This document shows, piece after piece, positions 16,730 to 25,916 of a DNA stretch of 53,963 nt. The position numbers and the translations under genes were made by a program. Location: positions 1-53,963 of the forward strand of contig JADLCD010000086.1 of NCBI GenBank assembly GCA_020847395.1, written 5' to 3'. The notes under the pieces are model-generated. The model was given only the letters and a program-made list of their open reading frames with translations. It ran no database searches and had not been told where the DNA came from. This DNA comes from Chitinophagaceae bacterium. GTDB taxonomy: Bacteria; Bacteroidota; Bacteroidia; Chitinophagales; Chitinophagaceae. Position 1 is the stretch's first letter; the number at the start of each line of letters is the position of its first letter.

Positions 16730-18808
16730 CTAAGGTTCCACCCATGCATCATTTTCTTTCAGCAAATTGATCAGCTCTTCAACTGCTATATCACTGTTCA
16801 CTGCCCGCTTCACTACTTCTTTGCCTTTGTATAAAGTAATTTTTCCCGGTCCGCTGCCCACATAACCAAAATCCGCGTCGGCCATTTCGCCTGGGCCGTT
16901 TACTATACAACCCATAATCGCGATTTTTACACCTTTAAGGTGGTTGGTTACCGCACGTATTTTAGCTGTGGTTTCCTGCAGGTCAAACAATGTTCTTCCG
17001 CAGGAAGGGCAGGAGATATATTCTGTTTTGGAAATGCGTGTACGTGTTGCCTGCAAAATAGAGAACGTAGTATTATTAATAAACTGCTCTGCACTTTTGT
17101 TGTTGATGTAATTTCTGCCGCTGGCATTTAACTGTGAGTAATTACTCAAAAGCAGATCATAACTATCCTGCTTCATACCCAGGCAAATACCATCTCCAAA
17201 TCCATCTAAAAACAATGCGCCTGTTTCCGTAGCAAAATGTATAAGATGTTCATCAGGCGTTTGCCAACTGCTGTCTGTAATGAGTATAGCCGGGTTGTCA
17301 ATATGTTTTTCTTCAAGCAAAGTAAACATGCTGCGAACAAATTGCATCGCGTTTTTGTTGGTGCTGCTCAAACATAATACAACTGTATGATCGTAGTTTA
17401 ACGTATTCAAAGCAGTATCATTAATAGTATTATCAGCAGTACAATCAAGCATTACAAAATTTATTGTCTTGCTTTTTGCGTCCGCTGAAGCGGCGATAAA
17501 ATCTTCCAAAGAAAATATGGGATAATATTTATCCTTATCGTTGTATGATGCCCATTGCGATGCAGGCACAATTACTTTCAGGGTGCCGGGCAAAGCAAAA
17601 GGCAATTCAGCCTTTTCAGTATAAATATAATCGGCTGCCATATCACCAATATTCCATTTATCCAAACCCTCATCATAAGTATAACCCACACGTTGAAGAA
17701 CAGCAGGCGTTATTTCACCGGCTTTGCTTAAATCAGCAATCACCACAGGCACATGGTGGCCGCCTATATTATCAACCAAAAAAGTATCGCGGCGTTTATA
17801 TTCGAAAGGTGAATAGGGAATGGACAATGGGCAATGGGCAATGGGCTGTGGGCTGTGGGCTGTGAGCTGTGGGTTATCGTCTGACGACTCATTGCTGATA
17901 GCTGACGGCTGATAGCTCATAGCCGCTACCCCATACCTCCTCACAATATCCTTACACACCGGTATTTCAAATTCCGGATCTTCGGTTAAAGATACCCGTA
18001 TGGTATCGCCGATGCCGTCTTCGAGCAGTGTGCCAATGCCAATAGCGGATTTTATTCTGCCGTCTTCACCATCACCTGCTTCTGTTACGCCGAGATGCAA
18101 TGGATAGTTCTCATGAAATTCATCTGTCATCTGCCTCACCAGCAACCGGTAGGCCTGCACCATCACCTGCGGATTGCTCGATTTCATGCTCAGGATGATA
18201 TTATGATAGTTCTCATCCCTGGCAATACGCAAAAACTCCATAGCGCTTTCCACCATACCCATTGGCGTATCACCATAGCGGCTCATAATCCTGTCGCTCA
18301 GCGAGCCATGATTGGTGCCGATGCGCATGGCTGTGCCATATTCTTTGCAAATTTTAACAAGCGGGGTAAAACGTTCGCGAATGCGGTCAATCTCTGCATT
18401 ATATTCCGCATCGGTATATTCAATAAATTCAAACTTCTTTTTATCAATATAATTGCCGGGGTTAACGCGTACTTTCTCTATAATTCTCGCGGCAATTTCA
18501 GCAGCATTGGGTGTGAAATGAATATCGGCAATCAGTGGTGTTTTATAGCCTCTTTTATGCAATTCATTTTTTATGTTCAGCAGGTTTTCTGCTTCTTTTT
18601 TGCTGGGGGCTGTAATACGAACCAGCTCTGCACCGGCTTCAATACAGCGGATGCTTTGCTCCACGGTGGCGATGGTGTCCATCGTATCGGTAGTTGTCAT
18701 GGTTTGCACCCGTATGGGATTAAAGTTGCCTATAACCAAATCTCCCACTTTTACTTCCCTGGTTTTTAGCCTTTTATATTCCGTTAATGATTCACAATAC
18801 CATTGCAT
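16730..18808 (-). CDS. ispG: (E)-4-hydroxy-3-methylbut-2-enyl-diphosphate synthase, large form
   Basis: Iron-sulfur enzyme of the MEP isoprenoid pathway that converts MEcPP to HMBPP. 692 residues, the long three-domain form with an extra middle domain, as in Bacteroidota, Chlamydia and plants. The N-terminal TIM barrel has RVQTMTTTDT and VRVNPGNYID. The C-terminal 4Fe-4S domain has CPSCGRTLFD and MGCIVNGPGEM, giving the three cysteine ligands. Between the barrel and the middle domain (about residues 295-332) lies a Ser/Pro/His/Asn-rich stretch. It is encoded by the same short-word repeats that fill gaps elsewhere in the window, and it is in frame. The enzyme is probably active because the insert falls at a linker. 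Confidence 0.92.
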   Translation of the reverse strand: MQWYCESLTEYKRLKTREVKVGDLVIGNFNPIRVQTMTTTDTMDTIATVEQSIRCIEAGAELVRITAPSKKEAENLLNIKNELHKRGYKTPLIADIHFTPNAAEIAARIIEKVRVNPGNYIDKKKFEFIEYTDAEYNAEIDRIRERFTPLVKICKEYGTAMRIGTNHGSLSDRIMSRYGDTPMGMVESAMEFLRIARDENYHNIILSMKSSNPQVMVQAYRLLVRQMTDEFHENYPLHLGVTEAGDGEDGRIKSAIGIGTLLEDGIGDTIRVSLTEDPEFEIPVCKDIVRRYGVAAMSYQPSAISNESSDDNPQLTAHSPQPIAHCPLSIPYSPFEYKRRDTFLVDNIGGHHVPVVIADLSKAGEITPAVLQRVGYTYDEGLDKWNIGDMAADYIYTEKAELPFALPGTLKVIVPASQWASYNDKDKYYPIFSLEDFIAASADAKSKTINFVMLDCTADNTINDTALNTLNYDHTVVLCLSSTNKNAMQFVRSMFTLLEEKHIDNPAILITDSSWQTPDEHLIHFATETGALFLDGFGDGICLGMKQDSYDLLLSNYSQLNASGRNYINNKSAEQFINNTTFSILQATRTRISKTEYISCPSCGRTLFDLQETTAKIRAVTNHLKGVKIAIMGCIVNGPGEMADADFGYVGSGPGKITLYKGKEVVKRAVNSDIAVEELINLLKENDAWVEP
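17812..17925. repeat. Word repeats inserted in frame within ispG
   Basis: The plus strand reads three copies of GGGCAAT or close variants, then three to four of GGGCTGT, then GCTGATAGCTGACGGCTGATAGC. The last word family is the reverse complement of the AGCTATCAGC words in gaps at 3911-3960 and 15196-15240. The stretch is about 114 bp, a multiple of 3, and has no in-frame stop. Confidence 0.7.
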
Positions 18809-18834
18809 ACAATAAGCGTATCAAAATTAAGCAG

Positions 18835-18842
18835 CAAAGGTA
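18835..18842 (-). promoter_or_regulatory. Candidate -7 box (TACCTTTG) for ispG
   Basis: The minus strand reads TACCTTTG, 26 bp before the ispG start. A second match, TAATTTTG, lies closer at 18822-18829. A minus-strand TTTG at 18869-18872 is 26 nt from the first box, wider than usual. Confidence 0.35.
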
Positions 18843-18910
18843 AACAAACTAAATGTGGGTGCATGGTTCAAATTTGTTAGCATTTTTCACTATCCTTGTG
18901 CCGGTTGCAA

Positions 18911-18963
18911 AAACCTATTGGGTTTGCAGCGCAGCAGTTCAACCCGGCAAACCCCATAGGTTT
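18911..18963 (-). repeat. 53-bp hairpin element, copy 1
   Basis: The outer arms are AAACCTATTGGGTTTGC and GCAAACCCCATAGGTTT (17 nt, one mismatch), and the loop contains GCAGCGCAGCA. It has the same length and the same outer and inner words as the element at 31068-31120. It lies in the gap downstream of the lipoprotein gene, between it and ispG, and may act as its terminator. Confidence 0.65.
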
Positions 18964-19015
18964 AACAGCATATTACCCTGCTGTGATCTGTGTCTCACAA
19001 ATCTTTTCCGGAAAC

Positions 19016-19807
19016 TTAATATTCCACATTGTATTCAGCCGCTTCGGGCCTGTTCAGTATATCCGTAAGCGTGGTTATGAAAGTGAGGGTTTTCTTATCG
19101 GCAGATGCCTGCACTTCATTACCGTTATATTTTTTAGCTGGCTTTGGCAGTACAATTACTGTTTTGTAATTCATATCGCCCATCATCATCGTCATTTGCT
19201 GCATCATTTGCATAGAAGAATCCTTTGCCAGTTTATCTGTAATGAGCGCTTTGTTTATTAATGAGTTTGTAATTTTTCCCGGGGCGGCGCTAAAACTGTA
19301 TGCTTCCTGTGTTGGGTTGAGCGCGTCTTTATTTTTTGACAATTCCTGTTCTACCGGGTCTGTTTCAGGATTGTCTTTGTTTTTCATTTTGTCAGAGATA
19401 TTCAATTTATTCAGCACCTTCATATAGTTTGCTTTTAGTTCCGGAAGAACCGATACCTGCTTAAATGGAAAGTGAATAACAACAGACATTTCATTTGCCG
19501 CTTCATCTACTTTAATATGCATGCTGCCATCACGAAACAATTCTTTTTCTTTCGCTGTTAATGCGGTTGAGGTATCTATATAAGGCTTAAAATAAACGGT
19601 TGAATCACTTTTCTCTTTTTGTTTTGTATCATCCTGGTTAGCGCCGCCCATTTGGGCAGCCAACTTCAGCATTTTGCCCATGTCAATGGTTACGGTATAA
19701 TCACCGCTGTTGTTGCTGTTGATTACAATTTTTTCTTCCGTATCAACACAGGAACCAAGCAATATAGTAAAGCCAATAATAGCTATAAGGCAGCATTTTT
19801 TAAACAT
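19016..19807 (-). CDS. Lipoprotein of unknown function
   Basis: 263 residues with a clear lipoprotein signal: MFKKCCLIAIIGFTILLGSC, lipobox LGSC, Cys at residue 20. The mature part begins with a short segment that may form beta strands (EEKIVINSNNSGDYTVTIDMG). It continues with a Lys/Asp-rich middle and a Met-rich stretch (MQMMQQMTMMMGDM) at about residues 198-212. No known catalytic motif is visible. It stands alone, in the same direction as the FAH-like gene upstream, 92 bp apart. Function unknown; the Met cluster could be structural or could bind metal, which is speculation. Confidence 0.8.
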   Translation of the reverse strand: MFKKCCLIAIIGFTILLGSCVDTEEKIVINSNNSGDYTVTIDMGKMLKLAAQMGGANQDDTKQKEKSDSTVYFKPYIDTSTALTAKEKELFRDGSMHIKVDEAANEMSVVIHFPFKQVSVLPELKANYMKVLNKLNISDKMKNKDNPETDPVEQELSKNKDALNPTQEAYSFSAAPGKITNSLINKALITDKLAKDSSMQMMQQMTMMMGDMNYKTVIVLPKPAKKYNGNEVQASADKKTLTFITTLTDILNRPEAAEYNVEY

Positions 19808-19899
19808 AGTGATGTTATTAATTGAAATGCAAGTTGTGATTTTTATATGGAAAATAATTACCGCTTACCATATTATATCCATTTGCTCTTTGCAAAGTT

Positions 19900-20910
19900 T
19901 TACTTTTTTCTCGCCAGTATACTCCAGTGCTCTTCTTCATCTTCCGGCACAATAGTATTTTGTAAAATACCTAATCCATCCACTTCAAGCGCCACCACAT
20001 CTCCGGGCTGCAGCCATTGTTCTGTATAAGAAGGATTATTGCGTTTACCGGTACTATTCAATTCTAAAAAACAACCTGTGCCAACAGTTCCGCTGCCAAT
20101 TATATCTCCGGGAAAAAGATCTACTCCATAGGAAGCGCGTTCAATAATTTCAGCAAAAGTCCATTCCATATCGCTGAGGTTGCCGGCACTCACTTCCACA
20201 TTATTCACGCGGCATTTCATATTAAGATTCCATTGCCTTCCGGTATGATTTTCCTTTGCCGGCACTTCAAACTGTTGCAGTTCATCAAGCGTTACCAACA
20301 CCGGGCCAAGGGCCGTAGCAAAATCTTTTCCTTTAGCAGGGCCGAGCTGTAATTTCATTTCCTCCAGTTGCAGTTTGCGGGCGCTGAAATCGTTCATGAT
20401 CATTAAGCCGGCTATATATTCGTCTGCGTCTTCTGCTTTTATATTTCTGCCATGTTTATTAATAACGATTGCTACTTCCAGTTCAAAATCCAGTTGCTGC
20501 AAATGATCGGGCATGCAACGCACATCGCCTGCGCCCTGCACACTATGGTGATTGGAAAAATAGAAAACAGGAAATTGATCAAATTCCGGCATTATTGATG
20601 CTCCGCGATTTTTTGCTGCCATTTCAACATGCTGGCGAAATGCATAAGCATCTCTCAATGATGTAGGAAATGCAACAGGTGAAAGCAGTTGCGCTTTTTC
20701 ATACGGAAATCCTTTATGCTGTAAAAATCTTTTTGCTTTTATGGCTTCAACAGCATTCTGCACCAGCGGTAAAGCATCTTCCCAATAATTTAAAAACATG
20801 CCTATACTACCGGGTAAGTTAGGATGAACCTCATCCATATTATACAGAAAACCGTCTACGAGCAATGCGAGCTGATCCTGTCCATCGAGGAGATAAGAAA
20901 CTAATTTCAT
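19900..20910 (-). CDS. Fumarylacetoacetate hydrolase family protein
   Basis: About 336 residues from the ATG giving MKLVSYLLDGQ; an upstream in-frame ATG at 20931 adds 7 residues of poor fit. The FAH domain metal site is visible in LDFELEVAIVI (E-x-E) and in MIMNDFSARKLQ. The C-terminal LFPGDIIGSGTVGTG and LQPGDVVALEVDGLG are typical. Family members cleave C-C bonds in acylpyruvates or fumarylacetoacetate. The long N-terminal part resembles the two-domain enzymes linked to tyrosine or aromatic catabolism. No such genes are adjacent, so the substrate remains open. Divergent from the serine hydrolase gene. Confidence 0.87.
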   Translation of the reverse strand: MKLVSYLLDGQDQLALLVDGFLYNMDEVHPNLPGSIGMFLNYWEDALPLVQNAVEAIKAKRFLQHKGFPYEKAQLLSPVAFPTSLRDAYAFRQHVEMAAKNRGASIMPEFDQFPVFYFSNHHSVQGAGDVRCMPDHLQQLDFELEVAIVINKHGRNIKAEDADEYIAGLMIMNDFSARKLQLEEMKLQLGPAKGKDFATALGPVLVTLDELQQFEVPAKENHTGRQWNLNMKCRVNNVEVSAGNLSDMEWTFAEIIERASYGVDLFPGDIIGSGTVGTGCFLELNSTGKRNNPSYTEQWLQPGDVVALEVDGLGILQNTIVPEDEEEHWSILARKK

Positions 20911-21057
20911 GAAAGAAAATTTGGGCTGCAAGATAGCTGAATGAACAAATACGCCAATACACTTTCGCTTAAAAGTAAAAGAAGCGATCTCTGCTTTAGG
21001 TATATCCTTCTTTCAACTTCCTTTTCTGCATATAAAATGCTTTCGTATCTTTTCAGC

Positions 21058-22305
21058 ATGACCAGAAATATATTAATAATAACGCTTCTATTATATTCTA
21101 CCATAATGAATGCTCAAACTAAAAATGATGCCTGGCTGGAGAAACTACTTTACGACAAAGCATCTCCACTTCTTACAAACATTTTAAATAATCCTGATAC
21201 ATTTCACTACCAGCTTATATACACACAAATAAACAGGGATAAAAATAATAAGCCCTCTTTTAAACATTATTACCTGCATGTTGACAGGAATCAATATTTC
21301 AATCCCGCATCAACAGTAAAAATGCCCGTAGCTTTTCTTGCACTTGAAAAGTTTAATAAAATGAATAAGCCGGGCGTAAATAAATTCACCACAATGCTTA
21401 CAGACAGCGCTTATACCGGGCAGACCACAGTAACCGCCGATAGCAGCGCTGAAAATGGTATGCCTTCTGTTTCGCAGTATATCCGTAAAATATTTTTGGT
21501 GAGCGATAATGATGCGTATAACAGGCTGTATGAATTTGTTGGCCAAAAGAATATTAATGAACGCCTGTGGCAAATGGGCTATAAAAACTTTCGTTTAACC
21601 CGCCGTTTTGTAAAAGCTACGCCGGAAGAAAACAGGCATACCAATCCTGTAAGATTTTTGGATGACAAGGGCAATTTATTATACCGCCAGCCGGAAGCAT
21701 ACAGTGATGTGAACTTTGACTTTAGTAAAAAAATACTAATTGGTAATGCGCATTACGACAGGGATGAAAACTTTATTAATGCACCTATGGACTTTACCGC
21801 GCACAATAATGCGCCACTCGAAGATTTGCAGCAGATTATGCAATCCGTATTATTTCATCAATATACTCCGGCTAAAAAACGGTTTTTACTAACGGGAGAT
21901 GATTACGCTTTTTTATTTCAGTATATGTCGGAGCTGCCTTTTGAAAGCACATATCCAAAATATGATACCACAGAATTTTTTGACAGCTATACCAAGTTCT
22001 TTTGGTTTAGAGCAGGTAAGCAAAAAATACCTGAACACATACGGGTATTTAATAAAACAGGCTGGAGCTATGGTTTTTTAACAGATATAGCATACATCGT
22101 AGATTTTAAAAACAATATAGAGTTTATGCTCACCGGGAATATTTATGTAAACAGCGATGGCATATTAAATGATGATAAATATGAGTATGAAGAAACCGGA
22201 TATCCCTTTTTTAAAGAGATTGGGAATATTATATATGATTACGAGTTGCAAAGAGAGCGGAAGTATACACCGAAGCTTGATGAGTTTATGATGAAGTATA
22301 AATAA
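21058..22305 (+). CDS. Serine hydrolase of the class A beta-lactamase fold
   Basis: 415 residues from the ATG giving MTRNILIITLLLYSTIMNAQ, a signal peptide; an earlier in-frame ATG at 20941 adds 39 residues that would hide it. Penicillin-binding-fold motifs appear in order: STVK (about residue 85), SDN in VSDNDAYN (about 149) and KTG in FNKTGWSYG (about 331). The spacing fits a class A-like beta-lactamase or a D-Ala-D-Ala peptidase relative. The substrate may be peptidoglycan or a peptide rather than an antibiotic. It ends 6 bp before the GH9-deacetylase gene, so the two are probably one operon. Confidence 0.85.
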   Translation: MTRNILIITLLLYSTIMNAQTKNDAWLEKLLYDKASPLLTNILNNPDTFHYQLIYTQINRDKNNKPSFKHYYLHVDRNQYFNPASTVKMPVAFLALEKFNKMNKPGVNKFTTMLTDSAYTGQTTVTADSSAENGMPSVSQYIRKIFLVSDNDAYNRLYEFVGQKNINERLWQMGYKNFRLTRRFVKATPEENRHTNPVRFLDDKGNLLYRQPEAYSDVNFDFSKKILIGNAHYDRDENFINAPMDFTAHNNAPLEDLQQIMQSVLFHQYTPAKKRFLLTGDDYAFLFQYMSELPFESTYPKYDTTEFFDSYTKFFWFRAGKQKIPEHIRVFNKTGWSYGFLTDIAYIVDFKNNIEFMLTGNIYVNSDGILNDDKYEYEETGYPFFKEIGNIIYDYELQRERKYTPKLDEFMMKYK

Positions 22306-22311
22306 CTTTAA

Positions 22312-24822
22312 ATGAACAGACTACCTTACTTACTTATTATATTTTCCCTGCTCTTTAATAAATCCTTTGCCCAGGATAGCTGGATACGCATCAACCAACT
22401 CGGCTATAAACCCAATGGCGGGAAAGTTGCTGTATGGTGTACCAAAGGCGAAAAAGTAAACAATAAAAAATGGCAACTGGTTGAAGAAAGTTCAGGCAGG
22501 ATTGCATTTAGTGCAACTACTCTAAAATCAGCCGGTGCATACGGGCCATTTACAGAAACCGTTCGTTTAAATTTTTCAGCTTTTGCAAAACCAGGTAAAT
22601 ATTATTTGAAAGCAGGCAGTGCAAAATCTCCTGTATTTGAAATTGGGGAAGAAGTATATAAAGGCGCTGCCGATTTTTGTTTGCGCTATATGCGCCAGCA
22701 ACGCAGCAGGTTCAATCCAACGCTAAAAGATAGCTGTCATACCAGTGATGGCTACACGCTGTATGGACCTATGCCCGACAGCAGCTTTATTGATGTTGCC
22801 GGCGGCTGGCACGATGCTACAGATTACCTGCAATATGTTACCACTTCTGCTAACGCCACGTATCAATTGCTTGCCGCTTACCGCGATTTTCCGGGAATAT
22901 TTAAAGACGGATATGAAGCAACCGGGCTTGAAGGCGCAAACAGCATTCCCGATGTGTTAGATGAAGCCCGCTGGGGTTTAGACTGGTTATTAAAGATGCA
23001 TCCAAAAGATGACTGGATGTTTAACCAGGTGGGCGACGACAGGGATCATATGGGTTTCAGGTTACCTCAAAAGGAACAATTGTATGGACGCGGTTATGAA
23101 CGCCCTGTATATTTTGTAAGCGGCGAACCGCAGATAAGAGGAAAATTTATGAATACCACCAAAGGCACTGCTTCTACTGCCGGAAAATTCAGCAGCGCAT
23201 TTTCTTTGGGCGCTGATATATACCGGCAAAAAGATGCGGCTTTCTCTTCATTACTATCACAAAAAGCGATATCTGCTTTTGCCTATGGTTTAAAAAAACC
23301 GGGCTATACACAAACGGCTTCTGTTAAAGCGCCCTATATATATGGTGAAGAAAACTGGATGGATGATATGGAGCTGGCAGGAGCAATGCTTAAAGACAAT
23401 AGCAAACTGAATTATGCTTTTAAGCTTGCACAAAAAGAACCCATCACACAATGGTTTATTAATGATACGGCAGCGCATTACCAATGGTATCCTTTCATTA
23501 ATGCGGGGCATTATGAGCTATCAAAAAAAATGAGTGGAAAAGAAAAACAAGCGCTGATTGATTTTTACAAACACGGCATTGAAATCATTTGGAACAGGGC
23601 AAAACAAAATGCATTTTACAGGGGTATTCCCTTTATATGGTGCAGTAATAATTTTACCACCGCGTTTGCTATACAATGTTACTGGTACAGGCAAATGAGC
23701 GGAGACGAAACATACAAAGCGTTTGAGCAGGCAAACTTTGACTGGTTGTTTGGATGCAACCCCTGGGGTACCAGCATGGTATATGGGTTGCCTTCCCGGG
23801 GCGATACACCTGTTGACCCGCACGCTTCTTTATTGAAAATTGGTAAATACCCAACAGACGGCGGGCTGGTAGATGGCCCTGTAAAAGGAAGCATCTTCAA
23901 CAATTTAATCGGTATTACTTTATATGATGCGGATGAATACGCAGAATTTCAAAGCGGACTTGCTGTATATCATGATGATGCTGGCGATTTCAGTACTAAT
24001 GAGCCAACGATGGATGGTACCGCTACATTAATATACCTGCTGGCAGCAAAGGAAGCAGAAGGAAATAAAAAAAAGGTTGCTGCATCAATAGTAAAAACCA
24101 ATCCTTTACAGGCAAACAATAATTTTATATACGACCACGGCGGTATTATACGGGGAAACAGCACCCAGAAAAAAATAGCGTTGGTTTTTACCGGCGATGA
24201 ATTTGCTGATGGTGGCTTTTATATAGCAGATATTTTAAAAAAAGAAAACATTAACGCATCATTTTTCTTAACCGGAAATTTTTACCGTAACCCGGCATTT
24301 AAAAATATCATCCGCACATTAAAATCCAATGGTCATTATCTCGGCCCTCATTCTGATAAGCATTTACTGTATTGCGACTGGACAAAGAGAGACAGCTTGT
24401 TAGTTACTAAAGGAATTTTTACAAATGACCTCAGTCGTAATTATGAAGCCATGTCTTCTTTCGGTATTAAACCAACAGATGCAAAATATTTTATGCCGGC
24501 TTATGAATGGTATAATGATAGTATTGCCTTGTGGACAAATCAATTCAATAAACAACTCATCAATTTTACGCCGGGCACATTAAGCAATGCTGATTATACA
24601 ACACCTGGTATGAAAAATTATCGTTCGGCTGATACCATTTTTCAATCCATACTTGCATACGAGCAAACCCATAAACCAGGATTGAATGGATTTATATTAT
24701 TGCTGCATATAGGCACAGATAGTAAAAGGACAGATAAAATGTATTACCGGCTGCCGGAGTTAATAAGCTATCTGAAAAGAAAACAATATAACATGGTAAC
24801 CATTGAGGAGTTATTGAAGTGA
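22312..24822 (+). CDS. GH9 glycosidase fused to a polysaccharide-deacetylase-like domain
   Basis: 836 residues with signal peptide MNRLPYLLIIFSLLFNKSFA. An N-terminal Ig-like domain (about 22-115) starts with WIRINQLGYKPNG, typical of GH9 enzymes. The GH9 (alpha/alpha)6 catalytic domain follows, with GGWHDATDY at 164-172 (catalytic base Asp) and a STNEPTMDGTA motif near 560 (acid Glu). A second domain from about 610 resembles NodB/CE4 deacetylases, with FTGDEFADGG in place of TFDDG, HSDKH matching HSxxH near 680, and PAYEWYN near 728. The altered first motif makes deacetylase activity uncertain. GH9 members include endoglucanases and exo-glucosaminidases, so an amino-sugar polymer is a plausible substrate. 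Confidence 0.88.
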   Translation: MNRLPYLLIIFSLLFNKSFAQDSWIRINQLGYKPNGGKVAVWCTKGEKVNNKKWQLVEESSGRIAFSATTLKSAGAYGPFTETVRLNFSAFAKPGKYYLKAGSAKSPVFEIGEEVYKGAADFCLRYMRQQRSRFNPTLKDSCHTSDGYTLYGPMPDSSFIDVAGGWHDATDYLQYVTTSANATYQLLAAYRDFPGIFKDGYEATGLEGANSIPDVLDEARWGLDWLLKMHPKDDWMFNQVGDDRDHMGFRLPQKEQLYGRGYERPVYFVSGEPQIRGKFMNTTKGTASTAGKFSSAFSLGADIYRQKDAAFSSLLSQKAISAFAYGLKKPGYTQTASVKAPYIYGEENWMDDMELAGAMLKDNSKLNYAFKLAQKEPITQWFINDTAAHYQWYPFINAGHYELSKKMSGKEKQALIDFYKHGIEIIWNRAKQNAFYRGIPFIWCSNNFTTAFAIQCYWYRQMSGDETYKAFEQANFDWLFGCNPWGTSMVYGLPSRGDTPVDPHASLLKIGKYPTDGGLVDGPVKGSIFNNLIGITLYDADEYAEFQSGLAVYHDDAGDFSTNEPTMDGTATLIYLLAAKEAEGNKKKVAASIVKTNPLQANNNFIYDHGGIIRGNSTQKKIALVFTGDEFADGGFYIADILKKENINASFFLTGNFYRNPAFKNIIRTLKSNGHYLGPHSDKHLLYCDWTKRDSLLVTKGIFTNDLSRNYEAMSSFGIKPTDAKYFMPAYEWYNDSIALWTNQFNKQLINFTPGTLSNADYTTPGMKNYRSADTIFQSILAYEQTHKPGLNGFILLLHIGTDSKRTDKMYYRLPELISYLKRKQYNMVTIEELLK

Positions 24823-24850
24823 TTGAAGGCCGCGGGTAATGGTAAAAGCA

Positions 24851-25780
24851 TTAAGCACTCTTCCTGCTCAAATCTCTGTATGCACCGGGAGTAATACCTT
24901 CCGTTTTTTTAAATAACCGCACAAAATAATTTGGATCACTAAAGCCGCTTTGCCAACTGATTTCCGTAACAGATAAATTTGAATCTGAAAGCAAGTGCTT
25001 GGCAAGCTTTACTCTTTCGCGGTTGATATAGTCAACAGGAGTAATACCAAACTGATCTTTAAAAAGTTTAAAAAAAGCACTCCGGTTCATATGAGCTTTT
25101 ACGCTTAAATCATCAACCAGTATTTTATCGCTGATGTGATTACGGATATAGTCCAGTATAAATTGCAACCTGCCGGCATTTGAATTGCGCTGCGAATCTT
25201 TCGAAATCTGCTGCAGGTACTGGCTTTGTACCAGCCGTATTAAAAGCTCTTTAAGATTAAGATCAGCGTATATATTTTTTACAACGCTCTCACTCCTGCA
25301 CACCCTGATCAGTTTATTTATAAGATCAGAAACATCATTATCATTGTGAAAATGATACTGGTTAAATTGAAGTTTCCAGGCATGTTCATGCTCCCGGGTA
25401 TTATAGTATTCGTTAAGGTAATTGAGGGTATTATGAATATAACCTTTGTCTACAGCCAGCGCTATACACTGTGTGGGGTTATGCTGCTGTGCTTCGGGAA
25501 AATCAATTTTCATGGTTTCGTTGGCAGGTACTATAACCGTTTCTCCCGGAAGATAGTCGAAAGGATCATCGCCCAATAAATGCATAACCTTTTTACCTCT
25601 TACCATACTGGTAATAACAAAATCATTAAAGGTTAAGGGAACAAGATAAGCCTGCTGGTATGATTCAAATACATTCATCTCACAGTTCTCCATATTAAAT
25701 ACCTGCCTGTTTTCTACCAGTGTTTGCAGGTATTTGGGATTGGTGAGATCAATATGCTGTATAGGCTTGCCTTTTGACAT
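24851..25780 (-). CDS. AraC-family transcriptional regulator
   Basis: 309 residues. The last 100 form the AraC/XylS DNA-binding domain, with two helix-turn-helix units around AHMNRSAFFKLFKDQFG and VTEISWQSGFSDPNYFVRLFKK. The N-terminal part is a cupin-like sensor of about 190 residues with unusual sequence (FDYLPGETVIVPANETM). It is transcribed away from the aldehyde dehydrogenase gene across a 136-bp gap. That gap carries repeated ATACAATT sites, so it probably controls that gene and itself. The inducer is not evident; an aldehyde or alcohol is suggested by context. Confidence 0.9.
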   Translation of the reverse strand: MSKGKPIQHIDLTNPKYLQTLVENRQVFNMENCEMNVFESYQQAYLVPLTFNDFVITSMVRGKKVMHLLGDDPFDYLPGETVIVPANETMKIDFPEAQQHNPTQCIALAVDKGYIHNTLNYLNEYYNTREHEHAWKLQFNQYHFHNDNDVSDLINKLIRVCRSESVVKNIYADLNLKELLIRLVQSQYLQQISKDSQRNSNAGRLQFILDYIRNHISDKILVDDLSVKAHMNRSAFFKLFKDQFGITPVDYINRERVKLAKHLLSDSNLSVTEISWQSGFSDPNYFVRLFKKTEGITPGAYRDLSRKSA

Positions 25781-25782
25781 AC

Positions 25783-25850
25783 ATACAATTTACGAAGCCC
25801 GCTTGTTAACAGGTAATTAAAATACAATTGTGCTATTAATAGATACAATT
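25783..25850. promoter_or_regulatory. Three ATACAATT sites, candidate AraC-type operators
   Basis: ATACAATT occurs at 25783-25790, 25822-25829 and 25843-25850. The last two are 21 bp apart, about two helical turns, as expected for direct-repeat half-sites of AraC-type regulators. The first lies almost at the regulator's start codon. Confidence 0.4.
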
Positions 25851-25877
25851 TTTAACTGTATTCAAAATTCTTATATC

Positions 25878-25885
25878 CAAATTTA
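25878..25885 (-). promoter_or_regulatory. Candidate -7 box (TAAATTTG) for the AraC-family gene
   Basis: The minus strand reads TAAATTTG. A minus-strand TTTG (plus-strand 25903-25906) lies 17 nt upstream. The implied 5' leader of about 90 nt contains all three ATACAATT sites. Confidence 0.4.
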
Positions 25886-25916
25886 GGGTATTAATTCACT
25901 AACAAAGATTGCACAT

